Shown here piece by piece: positions 13,464-15,887 of a stretch of 15,887 nucleotides of DNA. Source of the DNA: Alphaproteobacteria bacterium (GTDB taxonomy: Bacteria; Pseudomonadota; Alphaproteobacteria; Micavibrionales; UBA2020); NCBI GenBank assembly GCA_029266795.1, contig JAQSWE010000021.1, positions 1-15,887 of the forward strand, written 5' to 3'. Numbering within the stretch: the first letter of the stretch is position 1; every line of letters starts with the position of its first letter. The translations under genes and the position numbers were made by a program. The notes beneath the pieces are model-generated. The model was not told the DNA's origin and did no database searches. It worked only from the letters and a program-made list of their open reading frames with translations.

Positions 13464-15752
13464 CTAGAACCTTGTGCCGAAGCTGAACTGGAACACTTCG
13501 GTCTCGTCATAATCTTCCTTCGCGAGCGGGAATGCGAGGTCGGCACGCAAGGGGCCCATCGGCGACTTCCACGCGATACCCGCGCCCGCAGATGCGCGCA
13601 AGGAGCCGTCATCGACGATACCGGGACCCGACACATCAAGGCCGCCGAGGCTGCCGAAATCGGAGAATATATGGAAGCGTACGCCTAAGTCTTCCGGCAG
13701 GCCGGAGGGAAATTCCAGCTCTACCGAACCACGGTAGAAATGGTTGCCGCCCAGTGCGTCATCCGTCGTGATATCGCGCGGGCCAATGCCACCGCTCGCG
13801 AAGCCGCGCAGGTTGTTGCCGCCGAGATAGAAGCGTTCGTTGATGCGGATCGTATCGCCGCCCCAAGCCTCGATGAGGCCGCCCTCGCCCAACAGGCTCA
13901 GAACCCATTTATCGACAACAGGATAATAATAAGTACCGCCCAGCTTGACCCTGCCGTATTTCGCAGAGCCGCCAAGCCCCGCCACTTCGGTATCAAAACG
14001 CGCCAGCAATCCCTCGGTCGGATCCATCTTGCTGTCAGTGGAATCATAGGTAATACGCTGCGTAATGGCAGACGTCGTGCGTTTGCCTTCCTGCTGCTGG
14101 ATGTAGATCGAGGCGGTCGCGGGGACGTTATCGATTTCGTTGCGCGAATAGTAATAGCTCAGATACTGGCGCCACTTGTCTGCAAGAGGATAACCAAGGC
14201 GAAGCGCGCCGCCGCTGCGCTTGCTGTCGTACGAGCTTTCATCCTGATAATCGCGCGTGACGTGGAAAATGTCGAAGCCCGCCGACAGGTCGCGCTTCAG
14301 GAAGTAAGGCTCCGTAAAGCTGACATCGAATTCGGTGCGTTTTGCGGCGAGCGTCGTCGTAAACGAAAGCTCCTGCCCTTTGCCAAGGAAGTTCTTTTCC
14401 CGAACGCTAAAGTTACCAAGCGCGCCATCGGTGGTCGAGAAACCGGCGCCGAGCGAAAGTTCACCTGTCGATTTTTCCGCGACGGTTACATCGATATTGG
14501 TCTTGTCGGGCGTGCTGCCGGGAACGGGTTTGGCAGTTGCTGTTTCAAAGAAAGACAAGTCTTTGAGGTTTTGTTCCGATTTTTTTAGCTTGCCGACATT
14601 GAATGGGTCACCTTCGGCAAAGCCAAGTTCGCGGCGGATGACCTCGTCAATCGTGCGGACGTTGCCGATGATGTTGATGTTCTCGACAAAAACCTTAGCC
14701 GCTTCGGTAAATGTAAAGGTGACGTCGATCGTTTGCGTTTCGCGGTGACGTTCCACCGAGGGGCGAATGTCGATGAAGGAAAACTGCCGCGCTTCCAACT
14801 CGGTCGTCAGCTTGCTGATCGTCTTTTCAATCTCGCTGGCCTTGTACCAATCATCTTTCTCGAAAGTGACGAATTTATTGTAGCCGGTCGTGACGAGCGA
14901 GGGCACGTTGCTGACGAGGTTGATCTTGCCGACTTTATAACGCACACCCTCGTCCAGCGTATAGGTGACGAAGAAGTTTTTACGGTCGGGCGACAATTCG
15001 GCAATTGCGCTTTCGACCCGGAAATCGGCATAGCCGTGATCGAGGTAGAATTTGCGCAGCAGTTCGCGGTCATACGCCACGCGGTCGGGATCGTATTTGT
15101 CGTCGCCGGACCAGAAGCGCCACCAGCGGTCTTCCTTGCTGCGCACGATTTTCTGCAGCTTGCTGTCGTCGTAGCGCTTGTTGCCGATAAAGCTCATGCG
15201 GGAAATCAGCGTCTGCGGACCTTCGTTGATTTCAAAGACGAGGTCGACGCGGTTCTGGTCGCGCTTGATGATCTTGGGCTGGATATCGGCCGAGAAACGG
15301 CCGCCGATGCGGTAGATGTCCTGAATGCGCTCCACATCCGCCTGCACTTTCGTGCGGGTCAACACGTTGCGCTGGCGCAGGGAAATCTCGTTCATCAGGT
15401 CGGAATCTTTGACCTTCTTGTTCCCCTCGAAAGCGATCTGGTTGATGATCGGGTTCTCCACCACGACGACAACGAGGTCGCTGCCTTCCTGATAGAAGGA
15501 AACGTCGGCGAACAGGCCGGTCGAGAACAGGTTTTTAAGGGATGTATCCAGCTTGTCAGGATCGAATTCGTCGCCCGCTGCCGTGTCCATGTAGGAAAGG
15601 ACCGTTGCAGGCTCGATGCGCTGTGTGCCCTCCACGCGGATCTGCCCTATTCTGTCGGCATGAGCCGTCACGGCGCATAATGCGACCGTCAGGAAAACAG
15701 CGATGAAAAGCATCGCCATCGGGCGTGTCAGGGAGGTTAGCCTCTTGATCAT
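13464..15752 (-). CDS. bamA: Outer membrane protein assembly factor BamA
   Basis: Core Omp85 protein of the BAM complex, folding beta-barrel proteins into the outer membrane. It has 762 residues from the ATG at 15752. A signal peptide ends at TAHA (residue 32). Five POTRA domains follow at about 34-101, 102-180, 183-272, 273-351 and 353-426, with recurring motifs such as IAFEGNKKV, MSFIGNKRY and INIIGNVRT. The 16-strand barrel runs from ~428 (TGELSLGAGFS) to the end. Loop 6 carries the conserved RGF (649-651, in YLGGNNLRGF), and the chain ends in the outer-membrane signature FSFGTRF with terminal Phe. A TTG at 15755 would add one residue; no strong ribosome site is visible for either start. 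It lies 39 nt behind rseP. Confidence 0.97.
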   Translation of the reverse strand: MIKRLTSLTRPMAMLFIAVFLTVALCAVTAHADRIGQIRVEGTQRIEPATVLSYMDTAAGDEFDPDKLDTSLKNLFSTGLFADVSFYQEGSDLVVVVVENPIINQIAFEGNKKVKDSDLMNEISLRQRNVLTRTKVQADVERIQDIYRIGGRFSADIQPKIIKRDQNRVDLVFEINEGPQTLISRMSFIGNKRYDDSKLQKIVRSKEDRWWRFWSGDDKYDPDRVAYDRELLRKFYLDHGYADFRVESAIAELSPDRKNFFVTYTLDEGVRYKVGKINLVSNVPSLVTTGYNKFVTFEKDDWYKASEIEKTISKLTTELEARQFSFIDIRPSVERHRETQTIDVTFTFTEAAKVFVENINIIGNVRTIDEVIRRELGFAEGDPFNVGKLKKSEQNLKDLSFFETATAKPVPGSTPDKTNIDVTVAEKSTGELSLGAGFSTTDGALGNFSVREKNFLGKGQELSFTTTLAAKRTEFDVSFTEPYFLKRDLSAGFDIFHVTRDYQDESSYDSKRSGGALRLGYPLADKWRQYLSYYYSRNEIDNVPATASIYIQQQEGKRTTSAITQRITYDSTDSKMDPTEGLLARFDTEVAGLGGSAKYGRVKLGGTYYYPVVDKWVLSLLGEGGLIEAWGGDTIRINERFYLGGNNLRGFASGGIGPRDITTDDALGGNHFYRGSVELEFPSGLPEDLGVRFHIFSDFGSLGGLDVSGPGIVDDGSLRASAGAGIAWKSPMGPLRADLAFPLAKEDYDETEVFQFSFGTRF

Positions 15753-15791
15753 CAAATCTGCGCTTCGGGTCTTGGTATGTTCTTGTTATTT

Positions 15792-15887
15792 TTATGAGAT
15801 TAGCTTCACAACATAGTCAACGACCTTCAGTTGCACAAGGTCATTCCACGTTGCAAGGAACATAATACCAAGTAAAAATACTAAGCC
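15792..15887 (-). CDS. rseP: C-terminal end of RIP metalloprotease RseP (cut by window edge)
   Basis: The frame entering from the right edge on the minus strand encodes 31 residues and stops with TAA at 15792. The segment GLVFLLGIMFLATWNDLVQL followed by KVVDYVVKLIS has the hydrophobic helix and TWNDL motif of the last transmembrane segment of alphaproteobacterial site-2 (RseP/RasP) proteases. RseP is an inner-membrane zinc protease that cuts anti-sigma factors in envelope stress signalling and clears signal-peptide remnants. Position also supports this: rseP directly precedes bamA in most proteobacteria, here with a 39-nt gap. The catalytic HExxH and PDZ domains are outside the window. Confidence 0.85.
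   Translation of the reverse strand, partial: GLVFLLGIMFLATWNDLVQLKVVDYVVKLIS

Noticed and set aside
14733..15680. 315-codon plus-strand open frame opposite bamA POTRA domains
   Set aside because: Shadow of bamA; no family resemblance and no sign of its own promoter.
1..15887. An undescribed defence, mobile or secondary-metabolite system
   Set aside because: All genes but three belong to well-known housekeeping or envelope families in a conserved order; no integrase, transposase, terminal repeats, CRISPR or composition shift is visible.

Overview
The window is ordinary, densely coding chromosome from a Gram-negative (lipid A-making) bacterium, most likely an alphaproteobacterium. The signs are the gene order rseP-bamA-skp-lpxD-fabZ-lpxA-lpxI-lpxB, the use of LpxI instead of LpxH, and a small RHH_4-type protein directly behind a class II fumarase. 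I cannot name a genus. Base composition looks even and moderately GC-rich. I see no insertion sequence, prophage, tRNA, rRNA, CRISPR array or other sign of transfer.

Layout. (1) Positions 1-1317, minus strand: the N-terminal 439 codons of valyl-tRNA synthetase, running off the left edge. (2) 1318-1431: a divergent control region holding a candidate valS promoter and two copies of a perfect 12-bp direct repeat. (3) 1432-3330, plus: a TPR/SAM-methyltransferase fusion of unknown substrate. (4) 3447-5123, plus: fumC and a tightly coupled ribbon-helix-helix gene. (5) 5130-15887, minus: an outer-membrane biogenesis operon. In transcription order it reads rseP (last 31 codons only), bamA, skp, lpxD, fabZ, lpxA, lpxI, lpxB and a large AsmA-family gene. 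The plus-strand and minus-strand blocks converge at 5123/5130 with only 6 bp between stop codons.

How the genes work together. RseP cuts the anti-sigma factor of the envelope stress response. BamA and Skp fold and insert outer-membrane proteins. LpxA, LpxD, LpxI and LpxB carry out four steps of early lipid A synthesis. FabZ makes the enoyl-ACP intermediate of fatty acid elongation and competes with LpxA/LpxD for the same 3-hydroxyacyl-ACP pool. The AsmA-like protein at the end of the operon belongs to a superfamily linked to phospholipid movement to the outer membrane. Three ATGA overlaps and one TAATG junction indicate strong translational coupling, and a candidate internal promoter precedes lpxA.

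I found no convincing undescribed multi-gene system. The points most worth a second look are the AsmA gene fused translationally to lpxB with its long Pro/Glu-rich tail, the uncharacterised TPR-methyltransferase opposite valS, and the repeat-flanked valS control region.
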